Shown piece by piece: positions 1-7,962 of a stretch of DNA of 64,000 nt (the stretch's first letter is position 1; each line of letters begins with the position of its first letter). The notes beneath the pieces were generated by a model. The model had not been told where the DNA came from. It was given only the letters and a program-made list of their open reading frames with translations, and made no database searches. A program made the position numbers and the translations under genes. This DNA is from Neotamlana sargassicola (lineage in GTDB: Bacteria; Bacteroidota; Bacteroidia; Flavobacteriales; Flavobacteriaceae). The stretch is taken from the NCBI RefSeq assembly GCF_020523965.1, contig NZ_JAJAPX010000003.1, forward strand, positions 124,001-188,000, in the 5' to 3' direction.

Positions 1-480
1 GCTGGTTTACTTCATGATATTGGTAAAGTGCCAGATGCGGAAGCAGACATGGAAACGCCTCACGCTATTTTAGGTATGCAATGGGCAGAAAAATTTGGTG
101 AAAAGCCAGATGTTTGTAATGCAATTGGAGCACACCACGACGAAATTGAAATGAAATCGTTATTAGCGCCTATTATTCAAGTTTGTGATGCTATTTCTGG
201 TGCACGTCCAGGTGCAAGACGCCAAGTTTTAGATAGCTACATACAACGTTTAAAAGATTTAGAAGATATTGCTTTTGGTTTTAATGGAGTTAAAAAAGCT
301 TATGCTATACAAGCAGGTAGAGAACTACGTGTTATAGTAGAAAGTGAAAAAGTAGACGACCAAAAAGCTGCGGATTTATCGTTTAACATATCTCAAAAAG
401 TACAAACAGATATGACGTATCCTGGGCAAGTAAAAGTTACTGTTATTAGAGAAACAAGAGCGGTAAATATTGCAAAATAA
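1..480 (+). CDS. rny: Ribonuclease Y, C-terminal part (partial)
   Basis: The reading frame is open from base 1, so the gene begins outside the window and only the last 159 codons are seen. RNase Y is a membrane-anchored endoribonuclease that starts mRNA decay; the KH domain and N-terminal anchor would lie upstream. What is visible is the HD phosphohydrolase domain, with the metal-binding pair in HDIGK at fragment residues 5-9 and a second histidine cluster (GAHHDEIE), then the conserved C-terminal part with [10 protein letters not shown] and the end RAVNIAK. The gene is convergent with xerD and both share a bidirectional terminator. The family call is confident. Confidence 0.93.
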   Translation, partial: AGLLHDIGKVPDAEADMETPHAILGMQWAEKFGEKPDVCNAIGAHHDEIEMKSLLAPIIQVCDAISGARPGARRQVLDSYIQRLKDLEDIAFGFNGVKKAYAIQAGRELRVIVESEKVDDQKAADLSFNISQKVQTDMTYPGQVKVTVIRETRAVNIAK

Positions 481-535
481 TATTATGATTCGTTTGAGCG
501 GTAATTAATAATTTACTGTTTCAGTGTATAAAAAA

Positions 536-575
536 TAAAAATCCAAATTCATAAACATTTGAATTTGGATTTTTT
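536..575. terminator. Bidirectional rho-independent terminator between rny and xerD
   Basis: A perfect 12-bp inverted repeat (AATCCAAATTCA at 540-551, TGAATTTGGATT at 560-571) is extended by A and T runs on both sides. A T-run follows the stem on each strand, so it can end transcription of both convergent genes. Confidence 0.85.
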
Positions 576-578
576 GTT

Positions 579-1478
579 TTAGTGATTTCTTGGGTGAAAT
601 TCTTCAATAACTTTAGTTAAATGGCTTTTGTCTAAATGCACATAAATTTCGGTGGTAGTTATACTTTCATGACCTAGCATAAGTTGTATGGAACGCAGGT
701 CGGCGTCATTTTCTAATAAATGAGTGGCAAAAGAATGCCTAAAGGTATGTGGAGAAACATTCTTTTTTAAATCTATAGCTTTTGCTAAATTTTTAATAAT
801 GGTAAAAACCATAGCCCGTGTTAATTGCCTGCCGCGTCTGTTTAAAAACAGAGTATCTTCAAAACCCGATTGTATTTTTTGATGATTTCTAATGTGTTTT
901 ATATATATGTTAATATATTTTTGTGTTGCATTAACTATGGGTACAAAACGTTGTTTGTCGCCTTTGCCTGTTACTTTAATAAAGCCTTCTTCAAAAAATA
1001 AATCAGATAATTTTAAGTTTATTAATTCACTAACTCGCAGTCCGCAACCATATAATGTTTCTAACATGGCACGATTGCGTTCACCTTCAGGTTTACTTAA
1101 ATCTATGGCTTTTATTAGGTTATCAATTTCTTCTTCAGAAAGTGTATCGGGTAGTTTTCGTCCAATTTTTGGCGATTCAATTAAATCTACAGGGTTGGTT
1201 TCGCGATAATCTTCAAAAACTAAATAGCTAAAAAAGCTTCTTAATCCAGAAATAAAGCGCGATTGAGAACGTGCGTTTAATTGTTTTGCGGTTTCATAAA
1301 CACAACGTTGCACGGTTTCTGTATTAATATTTACAGGAGAAATTTCAATATTATTAGCTTTTAAATATTGAATAAGTTTTAAAATGTCTAGAGCATAACT
1401 TTCAATAGAATTTTCCGATAATCCACGTTCAATTTTTAAATACGTTTTATAATCCTTTAAAGCTGCTTGCCATTTCAT
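579..1478 (-). CDS. xerD: Tyrosine recombinase XerD-type
   Basis: A 299-residue tyrosine recombinase of the length usual for XerC/XerD, which resolve chromosome dimers at dif during division. The N-terminal SAM-like core-binding domain covers about residues 5-90 and the catalytic domain about 110-290. All catalytic residues can be placed: R148 (in GCGLRVSEL), K172, H244 and R247 (HTFRHSFATH), H270 (LGHESI) and the nucleophile Y279. The start is the ATG at 1478, divergent from aroQ with 69 bp between. Nothing around it suggests an integron, phage or conjugative element, so I read it as the housekeeping Xer protein. Confidence 0.9.
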   Translation of the reverse strand: MKWQAALKDYKTYLKIERGLSENSIESYALDILKLIQYLKANNIEISPVNINTETVQRCVYETAKQLNARSQSRFISGLRSFFSYLVFEDYRETNPVDLIESPKIGRKLPDTLSEEEIDNLIKAIDLSKPEGERNRAMLETLYGCGLRVSELINLKLSDLFFEEGFIKVTGKGDKQRFVPIVNATQKYINIYIKHIRNHQKIQSGFEDTLFLNRRGRQLTRAMVFTIIKNLAKAIDLKKNVSPHTFRHSFATHLLENDADLRSIQLMLGHESITTTEIYVHLDKSHLTKVIEEFHPRNH

Positions 1479-1547
1479 TCTTCAAAATTACTAAAATATC
1501 TGTTTAGAAGGTATGTTGAATAATTTCAAATTTTTTACATTTACTTT

Positions 1548-1967
1548 ATGAAAAAACTTATCATAATTAACGGACCAAATTTAAACTTATTGGGTAAACG
1601 CGAACCCGAAATTTACGGTAGTTTAACCTTTGAAGATTATTTAGAGGATTTAAAGTCTAAATTCCCTAAGGTTGAGATTAGTTATTACCAATCTAACGTA
1701 GAAGGGGAGCTTATAAATAAGTTGCATGAAGTAGGTTTTAGTTTTGATGGAGTTATATTAAATGCTGGTGCTTACACGCATACTTCTATAGGTTTGGGCG
1801 ACGCCATTAAAGGTATAGAAACTCCTGTTGTAGAAGTACATATTTCTAACACTTTTGGCCGCGAATCGTTCAGGCATCAATCTTATATTTCACCAAATGC
1901 AAAAGGTGTAATTTTAGGTTTTGGCATGTTAAGCTACGAATTGGCAATAAAAAGCTTTTTAGATTAA
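1548..1967 (+). CDS. aroQ: 3-dehydroquinate dehydratase, type II
   Basis: A 139-residue type II dehydroquinase, which converts 3-dehydroquinate to 3-dehydroshikimate in the shikimate pathway and normally forms a dodecamer in the cytoplasm. Typical motifs are visible: INGPNLNLLGKREPEIYG near the N-terminus with the catalytic Tyr23, YQSNVEGEL, NAGAYTHTS, and EVHISN containing the catalytic His98, followed by GRESFRH with substrate-binding arginines. The length is normal for the family. It is divergent from xerD and is followed 13 bp later by the first of three ECF-type promoter motifs. Confidence 0.95.
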   Translation: MKKLIIINGPNLNLLGKREPEIYGSLTFEDYLEDLKSKFPKVEISYYQSNVEGELINKLHEVGFSFDGVILNAGAYTHTSIGLGDAIKGIETPVVEVHISNTFGRESFRHQSYISPNAKGVILGFGMLSYELAIKSFLD

Positions 1968-1979
1968 ACCGTATATTTA

Positions 1980-2005
1980 TGTGACTCAGTTAACTATACT
2001 GTGTC
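1980..2005 (+). promoter_or_regulatory. Putative ECF sigma promoter, copy 1 (upstream of the sigma gene)
   Basis: TGTGAC (1980-1985), 14 bases, TGTGTC (2000-2005). The same two hexamers with the same spacing occur at 3649 and 7937. Seen as -35 GAC and -10 TGTC, the spacer is 16 bases, as in known ECF promoters. The position directly before the ECF sigma gene suggests autoregulation. Confidence 0.6.
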
Positions 2006-2032
2006 ACAATGTAATTGAACCTTATTTTTGCA

Positions 2033-2605
2033 TTGGAAGAATTAAAGATAGATAAATCCTTAGAAGATGAAAAGCTTGTAGCTTTAATCATTCAATCAAA
2101 AAGTGCCGAATTGTTTTCTGTTATCTACGATAGGTATTCAGAAACTGTTTACCATAAGTGCCTTAGTTTTGTTAAAAACAAAGAAGAAGCTCAAGATTTA
2201 GCCCACGACATTTTTGTGAAGCTTTTTGTTAAGTTAAAAATGTTTAATTTCAAATCTAAATTCTCAACATGGGTTTACTCATTTACCTATAATCATTGTG
2301 TTAATTATGTGCAGCGCGAACAAAAAAAGCGCAGAGATAAATTTTTAATAGCCGATGATTTAGGAAATTACTCTAAAGAGGTTGAAGAAATTGATGAAGA
2401 AGTTATTTTTAGCATGAAAGCCGATAAACTTCAAAAAAGTTTAGAGCTAATAAATCCCAATGATAAAATGATTTTGTTTATGAAATATCAAGACGATTTA
2501 TCTATTGAAGATATTCAAAACGCTTTAGGTATTGGTAAAAGCGCTGTTAAAATGCGCTTAAGTAGAGCCAAAGAACGATTAGTTAAAATTTATAATGACT
2601 TTTGA
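2033..2605 (+). CDS. ECF-type RNA polymerase sigma factor
   Basis: About 190 residues with the two-domain layout of ECF sigma factors. Region 2 covers roughly residues 25-100 and includes EEAQDLAHDIFVKLF and the aromatic FSTWVYSF segment for promoter melting. Region 4, about 130-185, contains the helix-turn-helix DLSIEDIQNALGIGKSAVKM. No ATG fits the N-terminus; TTG at 2033 is the likely start because it leaves about 20 nt after the predicted promoter, while TTG at 2015 would leave almost no leader. The gene is followed after 2 nt by a small acidic protein and then by a CmpX-like channel, an arrangement recalling the Pseudomonas sigX-cmpX cluster. The family is sure; the exact start is not. 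Confidence 0.88.
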   Translation: MEELKIDKSLEDEKLVALIIQSKSAELFSVIYDRYSETVYHKCLSFVKNKEEAQDLAHDIFVKLFVKLKMFNFKSKFSTWVYSFTYNHCVNYVQREQKKRRDKFLIADDLGNYSKEVEEIDEEVIFSMKADKLQKSLELINPNDKMILFMKYQDDLSIEDIQNALGIGKSAVKMRLSRAKERLVKIYNDF

Positions 2606-2607
2606 TT

Positions 2608-2811
2608 ATGGAAAATCCGTTTAAAAAAGTAATACATAATGAAAAGCTACCAGACATTATCAAAGAAAGGGTAATGAATGATATTGATATTGTAAAACTA
2701 GCTTTAGATTTTACAGATTTGATGGTAATTAAATACCCTGATGCTGTTACCGATTTTTTAAAAAATGATGATGAGGATGATTTTAATGAAGATAAAAAAC
2801 AAATTAATTAA
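2608..2811 (+). CDS. Small acidic protein in the sigma operon, function unknown
   Basis: A 67-residue protein starting at ATG 2608, two bases after the sigma stop codon. It has no membrane segment or signal peptide. The N-terminal half is amphipathic and helical-looking (ERVMNDIDIVKLALDFTD), and the C-terminal tail is strongly acidic (NDDEDDFNEDKK). I do not recognise a named family. Its position between an ECF sigma gene and a channel gene is where an anti-sigma or modulator would be expected, and small proteins of unknown role also occur beside sigX/cmpX in pseudomonads, but it lacks the zinc-binding motif of ZAS anti-sigma factors. A regulatory role is only inferred. Confidence 0.75.
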   Translation: MENPFKKVIHNEKLPDIIKERVMNDIDIVKLALDFTDLMVIKYPDAVTDFLKNDDEDDFNEDKKQIN

Positions 2812-2831
2812 ACCCATAATAACCCTTTACA

Positions 2832-3644
2832 ATGAATACAATTAAGCTAGATTTTACACTTCTAGAAACTATAGGTAACAATGTTTACAATGCATTGCCA
2901 AAGTTATTATTAGCCATAGCCTTAATTATTGCAGCATGGTTAATACTTAAAGCGGTTATGTTTGTTGTAAAAAAATCTTTAAAATTTACAAAGATAGATG
3001 TACTATCTGAAAAGTTAAACGAAACGCCTTTATTCGGGTCTAATTTTAATATACAACTAGATAAAGTTATATTAATATTTGTAAAATGGTTTTTAATACT
3101 CATTTTTTTAATAATAGGTTCAGATTTTTTAGGATTAAGTTTTATAAGTAACGAAGTAAGTAAACTAATAAACTTTTTACCAAAAATATTTACAGCATTA
3201 GCCATTTTTGTTTTTGGTATTTATGGAGCTAACTATTTAAAAGAATCTATTCGGTCGTTATTAAAGGCTGTAGATGTTGGAGGTTCTAAAGCCATTAGTC
3301 AAGTGGTTTTTATTCTTGTAGCTTTAATGGTGTCTATATTAGCATTAAATCAAGCAGGTTTAGATACCGAGATTATTACAAAAAATATATTTTTAATATT
3401 AGGTGCTGTACTAGCAGCCTTTACAATAGCTTTTGGTTTAGGTTCTCGCGATATTATTTTACGTTTACTTTTAGGATTTTATTCTAAAAAGAATTTTAAA
3501 GTAGGCCAAAGAGTTTCTATAGACGGAGAAGAAGGCGTTATTATTGCTATTGAGAGTATTAGCATGGTAATTCGTTTCGCCGATAAAAAAGTAGTCTACC
3601 CAATAAAATACATTTCCAATAAAAAAATTGAAATTTTAGAATAA
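2832..3644 (+). CDS. CmpX-like / MscS-related membrane protein
   Basis: A 270-residue inner-membrane protein with about five hydrophobic spans (near residues 15-40, 72-95, 112-130, 150-168 and 180-205). Two conserved-TM-helix type segments are followed by an MscS-like region: the pore-proximal stretch GLGSRDIILRLLLGFY leads into a small beta domain (FKVGQRVSIDGEEGVI). The usual large C-terminal vestibule of MscS is missing, as in CmpX-type proteins. It is the third gene after the ECF sigma factor (20 nt gap) and probably co-transcribed with it. A mechanosensing role is inferred from the family and from the link to an envelope-stress sigma factor. Confidence 0.8.
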   Translation: MNTIKLDFTLLETIGNNVYNALPKLLLAIALIIAAWLILKAVMFVVKKSLKFTKIDVLSEKLNETPLFGSNFNIQLDKVILIFVKWFLILIFLIIGSDFLGLSFISNEVSKLINFLPKIFTALAIFVFGIYGANYLKESIRSLLKAVDVGGSKAISQVVFILVALMVSILALNQAGLDTEIITKNIFLILGAVLAAFTIAFGLGSRDIILRLLLGFYSKKNFKVGQRVSIDGEEGVIIAIESISMVIRFADKKVVYPIKYISNKKIEILE

Positions 3645-3648
3645 AAAT

Positions 3649-3674
3649 TGTGACCTTTTAAAAAGTGCTGTGTC
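3649..3674 (+). promoter_or_regulatory. Putative ECF sigma promoter, copy 2
   Basis: TGTGAC (3649-3654), 14 bases, TGTGTC (3669-3674), identical in both hexamers and spacing to the copies at 1980 and 7937. It lies 5 bp after the CmpX-like gene and 33 bp before the ATG of the 46-residue membrane protein, a normal promoter-to-start distance. Confidence 0.6.
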
Positions 3675-3707
3675 TTATAATAAAGATTCGTTTGAATAAT
3701 TTATAAG

Positions 3708-3848
3708 ATGATAAATAAATTCGCACTTGTTATTATTAGTTTACAAATTGTTTTTATTGTTGTAATGACGGTTCGTTACTATTATTCCAGTAAATTATTG
3801 AAAGAATCGAATAAGCAAAAAATTAAAAACATTAAAAGAGGGAAATAA
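3708..3848 (+). CDS. 46-residue single-span membrane protein
   Basis: A short open frame with ATG start and TAA stop. The product has an N-terminal hydrophobic segment (about residues 5-22, FALVIISLQIVFIVVMTV), a tyrosine-rich border and a lysine/arginine-rich C-terminal tail (about 29-46). This is the shape of a small inner-membrane protein with the basic tail in the cytoplasm. No family is recognised. Support for it being real comes from its own copy of the ECF-type promoter motif 33 bp upstream and the terminator about 105 bp downstream. It may be a stress-induced membrane microprotein of the sigma regulon. Confidence 0.6.
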   Translation: MINKFALVIISLQIVFIVVMTVRYYYSSKLLKESNKQKIKNIKRGK

Positions 3849-3884
3849 TGTTTTTAGCCCCAAATTGCTTATGGTTTTAACTTA

Positions 3885-3947
3885 TGTTGCAATTATATTG
3901 TTATGGTTTGGTTAGAGATGGTTATGGTTAATTTCTTAATTGCAACA
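3885..3947. repeat. Long-range inverted repeat in the 3' region of the small membrane protein gene
   Basis: TGTTGCAATTA (3885-3895) is the perfect reverse complement of TAATTGCAACA (3937-3947), with a 41-nt GT-rich loop between them. It sits in the otherwise empty stretch between the 46-residue protein gene and the terminator. It could be a structured 3' UTR, a small RNA or an operator; nothing decides between these. Confidence 0.35.
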
Positions 3948-3953
3948 ATACAA

Positions 3954-3986
3954 AAAGGCTCAATATTTACATTGAGCCTTTTTTTT
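3954..3986. terminator. Bidirectional terminator between the sigma region and lpdA
   Basis: An 11-bp perfect stem (AAAGGCTCAAT at 3954-3964, ATTGAGCCTTT at 3971-3981) with a 6-nt loop, followed by a T-run on the plus strand and five T on the minus strand. It separates the convergent small protein gene and lpdA. Confidence 0.85.
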
Positions 3987-4005
3987 ATAAAAACATAATT
4001 TTAAT

Positions 4006-5382
4006 TTATATGTGTATACACTCGTCGTAAGCATCAGCTACAGCTTCCATAACCGCTTCACTCATGGTTGGGTGAGGGTGAACAGCTTTTAAAATTTCAT
4101 GTCCAGTAGTTTCTAATTTTCTTGCAACAACGGCTTCAGCAATCATATCTGTTACGGCTGCACCAACCATATGGCAACCTAACCATTCGCCATATTTAGC
4201 ATCAAAAATTACTTTTACAAAACCTTCTTTGTTTCCGCCAGCACTTGCTTTACCAGATGCAGAGAATGGGAATTTTCCAACTTTAATATCTAATCCTTTT
4301 TCTCTTGCCGCTTTTTCTGTTAAACCAACTGATGCAATTTCAGGAGTACAATAAGTACAACCAGGTATATTACCATAGTCTAAAGCTTCAACATGCATTC
4401 CAGCTAATTTTTCAACACAAATAATACCTTCAGCAGAAGCTACGTGAGCTAAAGCAGCGCCAGGTGTAACATCGCCAATAGCAAAATAACCAGGAATATT
4501 AGTTTGGTAAAAATCGTTAACTAAAATTTTATCTCTATCAACTACAATTCCAACATCTTCTAATCCTATGTTTTCAATATTAGTTTTAATACCAACAGCA
4601 CTTAAAATAATATCGGCTTCAAGAATTTCTTCGCCTTTTTTAGTTTTTACGGTAGCTTTTACACCATCTCCAGAAGTATCTACACTTGTTACTTCGGCCG
4701 ATGTCATAATTTTTACACCATTCTTTTTAAACGAACGCTCTACTTGTTTCGATACGTCTTCGTCTTCAACAGGAACAATATTTGGTAAATATTCAACAAT
4801 AGTTACTTCGGTTCCCATAGAGTTGTAGAAATATGCAAACTCTACACCAATAGCACCAGAACCTACAACAATCATTTTCTTAGGTTGTTTTGGTAAACTC
4901 ATAGCTTCGCGGTAACCAATTACTTTTTTACCATCTTGTGGTAAGCTTGGTAATTCTCTAGAACGAGCACCAGTAGCAATAATAATGTTATCGGCACTAT
5001 ATTCAGTTCCATCAACATCTACTTTTTTACCTGGCTTTATTTTACCATAACCATTAATAACGTCTATTTTGTTCTTCTTCATTAAAAACTGAACACCTTT
5101 GCTCATACCATCTGCAACACCACGACTGCGTTTTACAACAGCATCAAAATCATGCGAAGCTTCTTTTACGTTTAAACCGTAATCTTCAGCGTGCTTTAAG
5201 TATTCAAATACTTGAGCAGATTTTAATAAAGCTTTTGTAGGGATACAACCCCAATTTAAACAAACACCTCCAAGATTTTCTTTTTCAATAATAGCGGTTT
5301 TAAAACCTAGTTGAGATGCTCTAATAGCAGTAACGTAACCTCCTGGTCCACTACCAAGAACAATAATATCGTATTTATTCAT
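4006..5382 (-). CDS. lpdA: Dihydrolipoyl dehydrogenase (E3)
   Basis: A 458-residue flavoprotein disulfide reductase that reoxidises dihydrolipoamide in 2-oxoacid dehydrogenase complexes, passing electrons to NAD. It has the N-terminal FAD fold (GSGPGGYVTA, residues 10-19), the redox-active pair C41 and C46 in GGVCLNWGCIPTK, the central NAD-binding motif GSGAIGVEF, and the C-terminal dimerisation domain with the catalytic HPTMSE (H437-E442). The length is usual for E3. It stands alone here, divergent from the NADH dehydrogenase gene, with no E1 or E2 gene nearby. Confidence 0.95.
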   Translation of the reverse strand: MNKYDIIVLGSGPGGYVTAIRASQLGFKTAIIEKENLGGVCLNWGCIPTKALLKSAQVFEYLKHAEDYGLNVKEASHDFDAVVKRSRGVADGMSKGVQFLMKKNKIDVINGYGKIKPGKKVDVDGTEYSADNIIIATGARSRELPSLPQDGKKVIGYREAMSLPKQPKKMIVVGSGAIGVEFAYFYNSMGTEVTIVEYLPNIVPVEDEDVSKQVERSFKKNGVKIMTSAEVTSVDTSGDGVKATVKTKKGEEILEADIILSAVGIKTNIENIGLEDVGIVVDRDKILVNDFYQTNIPGYFAIGDVTPGAALAHVASAEGIICVEKLAGMHVEALDYGNIPGCTYCTPEIASVGLTEKAAREKGLDIKVGKFPFSASGKASAGGNKEGFVKVIFDAKYGEWLGCHMVGAAVTDMIAEAVVARKLETTGHEILKAVHPHPTMSEAVMEAVADAYDECIHI

Positions 5383-5441
5383 TTGTTAAATTTTAGAGTA
5401 CGAATTTACGAAATCGATTTTTAATAATGAATTTAGAAGGC

Positions 5442-5471
5442 TTTAATTTTATATCTTTAATCTTACATTTG
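5442..5471 (+). promoter_or_regulatory. Housekeeping Bacteroidota promoter of the NADH dehydrogenase gene
   Basis: A perfect -7 box of the Bacteroidota type (TAnnTTTG) is present as TACATTTG at 5464-5471, with an imperfect -33 element TTTA at 5442-5445, 18 bases upstream. The start codon follows at 5490. Confidence 0.5.
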
Positions 5472-5489
5472 TATCGAAAGATTTAATTT

Positions 5490-6773
5490 ATGAATATTCC
5501 CAAAACGAGTTTCCCAAGAGTTGTAATTATCGGAGGTGGTTTTGCTGGTGTTGCACTAGCAAAAAAATTAGCAAAACAAGAAGCGCAAGTTGTTTTATTG
5601 GATAAACATAATTACCATACGTTTCAACCACTGTTATATCAAGTTTCAACTGGAGGGTTAGAGCCAGATTCTATTGCATATCCAATACGTAAGGTATTAC
5701 AAAATTTTCCTAACTTTTATTTTAGATTGGCTAATGTTGAAGAAATTGATACCGAAAACGAACGCGTAATAACCAATATAGGAGATTTAGATTTTGATTA
5801 TTTAGTTGTTGCATCTGGATCGGTTACAAACTATTTTGGAAATACTGAAATAGAGAAAAACAGTATGGCTATGAAAACCATACCGCAATCGCTAAATTTA
5901 AGAAGTTTAATTCTGGAAAACTTTGAAGATGCGCTGTTAACTTCAGATTTAAACGAACGCAACGCCTTAATGAATTTTGTTATTGTTGGTGGTGGCCCCA
6001 CCGGGGTAGAGCTAGCCGGTGCATTAGCCGAAATTAAAAAAGGCATTTTACCTAAAGATTACCCAGATTTAGATACGCGAATGGCGCAAATTCATATTAT
6101 TCAATCGGGAGATCGTATTTTAAAAGGAATGAGCGAGAATGCCTCGAAAAAGGCAGAAGATTTTTTAGAGAAACTAGGTGTAAATATCTGGAAAAATGTT
6201 CGTGTAACAAACTATGATGGTGAAACCGTAACCACAAATGGCGAACTGTTGCTAAATGCTAAAACAGTTGTTTGGGCAGCGGGTGTAAAAGGTGAAACTA
6301 TAAAAGGTTTAAATAGTGAAGATTTTATAACCAGAGGAAACCGAATGGTTGTAAATGAATTTAACCAAGTAAAAGGGTTTGATAATATTTTTGCAGTTGG
6401 CGATGTAGCTTGTATGAAAACTGAAGATTTCCCTCATGGATTACCAATGATGGCGCAACCAGCAATACAACAAGGCGAACAATTAGGTGATAACTTAATA
6501 AAACTTGTTGAAAATAAACCTATGAAGCCTTTTGAATACACAGATAAGGGCGCAATGGCAACAATAGGAAGAAATAAAGCGGTTGTAGATTTAAAGAAAT
6601 TTAAATTTCAAGGCGTTTTTGCTTGGTTTGTTTGGATGTTTGTACACTTATTCTTTTTAATTGGTTTTAGAAACCGCATGGTGGTTTTTATAAATTGGGT
6701 TTACAACTATATTCGTTTTGATAGAGAAGCACGACTTATTATACGTCCGTTTAAAAATAGAAACATTGAATAG
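5490..6773 (+). CDS. Type II NADH dehydrogenase (NDH-2)
   Basis: A 427-residue FAD-dependent NADH:quinone oxidoreductase of the single-subunit, non-proton-pumping kind. The first dinucleotide fold is IIGGGFAGVALAKKL (about residues 13-27) for FAD and the second IVGGGPTGVELAGAL (about 165-179) for NADH. The NDH-2 signature YHTFQPLLYQVSTGGL is present near residue 43, and a C-terminal hydrophobic and amphipathic part (about 370-400) would anchor it to the membrane. It would feed electrons into the quinone pool. The gene is convergent with the DinB-like gene with only 3 bp between stops. Confidence 0.92.
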   Translation: MNIPKTSFPRVVIIGGGFAGVALAKKLAKQEAQVVLLDKHNYHTFQPLLYQVSTGGLEPDSIAYPIRKVLQNFPNFYFRLANVEEIDTENERVITNIGDLDFDYLVVASGSVTNYFGNTEIEKNSMAMKTIPQSLNLRSLILENFEDALLTSDLNERNALMNFVIVGGGPTGVELAGALAEIKKGILPKDYPDLDTRMAQIHIIQSGDRILKGMSENASKKAEDFLEKLGVNIWKNVRVTNYDGETVTTNGELLLNAKTVVWAAGVKGETIKGLNSEDFITRGNRMVVNEFNQVKGFDNIFAVGDVACMKTEDFPHGLPMMAQPAIQQGEQLGDNLIKLVENKPMKPFEYTDKGAMATIGRNKAVVDLKKFKFQGVFAWFVWMFVHLFFLIGFRNRMVVFINWVYNYIRFDREARLIIRPFKNRNIE

Positions 6774-6776
6774 TTT

Positions 6777-7328
6777 TTATAAATCGTCGGTAAAATGACG
6801 ATTTTCTTTTTCTTGACTAAACTTTGAAGCATTATATGTTTTTGAATCGCCTTTTGGAATAGATAGAGATTTCCATTCGTAACCCTTTAACAGTTTTCCA
6901 AGAAAAACAATTTGCCCAATATGATAACTGTAATGCGCTAGTTGTCTATTTATAGCTTCAATTACTGTGTGACCACCGTTTCTTATGTAAATTATTTCAT
7001 TTAGATTGGTTTCATTTAAAGAAGAAATGGCTTTAAATAAACAAGACCAGCCACTTTCCCAAGCTGCAACTAAAGCTTTAAAAGATGTAAAGGAATCGAT
7101 AAACTCTTCATCTCTATTACGCCATGCCTTTTCACCATCTTCAGTTAAAAAATTTGTCCAACGGCTTAACATATTACCAGACAAATGTTTAACTATTACG
7201 GCAATGCTATTGGCGTTTTCATGGCTTTGCCATTGCGTATCCTCGAATGTTAATTGTTCAAGGGTTTTATCGCCTAAACTTTTATAATATTCAAATTGTT
7301 TTATAATACTTGTTAGGTAACTTTCCAT
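6777..7328 (-). CDS. DUF1572 / DinB-superfamily protein
   Basis: A 183-residue protein of the DUF1572 family, part of the DinB/YfiT-like four-helix-bundle superfamily of metal-binding proteins. Typical parts are the N-terminal helix ending near GDKTLEQL, the segment SIAVIVKHLSGNMLSRW with a potential metal-ligand histidine (about residue 48), and INRQLAHYSYHIGQIVFLGK with two further histidines (about 132 and 136), which would complete a three-His site. Related proteins include thiol S-transferases such as BstA that use bacillithiol; this genome has bshA (41466), so such a role is possible but only inferred. Confidence 0.82.
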   Translation of the reverse strand: MESYLTSIIKQFEYYKSLGDKTLEQLTFEDTQWQSHENANSIAVIVKHLSGNMLSRWTNFLTEDGEKAWRNRDEEFIDSFTSFKALVAAWESGWSCLFKAISSLNETNLNEIIYIRNGGHTVIEAINRQLAHYSYHIGQIVFLGKLLKGYEWKSLSIPKGDSKTYNASKFSQEKENRHFTDDL

Positions 7329-7379
7329 ATCATATATTTTTATATAATATTGAAAATTAACAAGTAAAACGTTATAAAG

Positions 7380-7856
7380 CTATTCTTTTGGTATAAATTT
7401 TAAGGCAGCACCATTTATACAATGACGTTTTCCTGTGGTATCTCGGGGGCCATCATTAAAAACATGACCTAAATGCCCGCCACAAACCGCACAGTGTTCT
7501 TCAGTTCTAGCATAACCAATTTTATAATCTGTAGAAAAAGCTACATTACCTTTAATTTCTCTATCAAAACTAGGCCAACCAGTACCAGAATTAAACTTGT
7601 GTTGGCTTTCAAATAAAGGCGTATTACAACCTTTGCAAACATAGGTGCCTTCTTCTTTATTTTTGTTTAACTCGCTACTAAAAGCGCGCTCCGTTCCAGC
7701 TTGTCTTAATACATAAAATTCCATGTCTGTTAACTGAGCTTTCCATTCAGCTTCTGTTTTAGTAACCTTAAAAGTTTCTTTAGAGTTTTTGTTTTGCGAT
7801 TCGCCTTTACAGTTAAATATTAGCAAGGTTGAAAAAATGAATAATATCTTTTTCAT
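7380..7856 (-). CDS. msrB: Peptide-methionine (R)-S-oxide reductase, lipoprotein form
   Basis: A 158-residue MsrB that reduces methionine-R-sulfoxide in proteins. A lipoprotein signal peptide ends with the lipobox LIFNC (Cys16), so the enzyme should sit in the periplasm on a membrane anchor. The zinc-binding cysteines are C74 and C77 (CKGC) and C122 and C125 (CAVC), and the catalytic cysteine is C146 in RHCINGAALKF. The signature GTGWPSF is intact. An exported form fits repair of oxidised envelope proteins. It is divergent from the M48 peptidase gene and probably follows its own promoter; the DinB-like gene lies 51 bp downstream on the same strand. Confidence 0.94.
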   Translation of the reverse strand: MKKILFIFSTLLIFNCKGESQNKNSKETFKVTKTEAEWKAQLTDMEFYVLRQAGTERAFSSELNKNKEEGTYVCKGCNTPLFESQHKFNSGTGWPSFDREIKGNVAFSTDYKIGYARTEEHCAVCGGHLGHVFNDGPRDTTGKRHCINGAALKFIPKE

Positions 7857-7936
7857 GTAAATTATTTTTTAAGTTAAGTCGTATATATGTTTACAAAATA
7901 ACAGCTTAAACTAATAATTTTATGTTTAATTTAAGT

Positions 7937-7962
7937 TGTGACTAATTAAGTTAAATTGTGTC
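7937..7962 (+). promoter_or_regulatory. Putative ECF sigma promoter, copy 3 (M48 peptidase)
   Basis: TGTGAC (7937-7942), 14 bases, TGTGTC (7957-7962), the third copy of the bipartite motif. It points toward the M48 peptidase gene, whose ATG is 53 bp downstream, and lies in the divergent region shared with msrB. Confidence 0.6.

Noticed and set aside
892-1209. Plus-strand open frame of 105 codons inside xerD
   Set aside because: It lies wholly opposite a well-supported gene, and its product resembles no protein.
579-1478. Integrase marking a mobile element
   Set aside because: The protein has the length and motifs of housekeeping XerD, and there are no att-like repeats, cargo genes or base-composition change nearby.
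2023-2030. TATTTTTG, a perfect match to the Bacteroidota -7 box, inside the start region of the sigma gene
   Set aside because: It would place the transcription start after the likely TTG start codon; no later in-frame start fits the conserved sigma domain, so it is more likely chance in AT-rich DNA.
3871-3915. A 14-codon hydrophobic mini-ORF (MVLTYVAIILLWFG)
   Set aside because: Too short, and it has no promoter or start-site support of its own.
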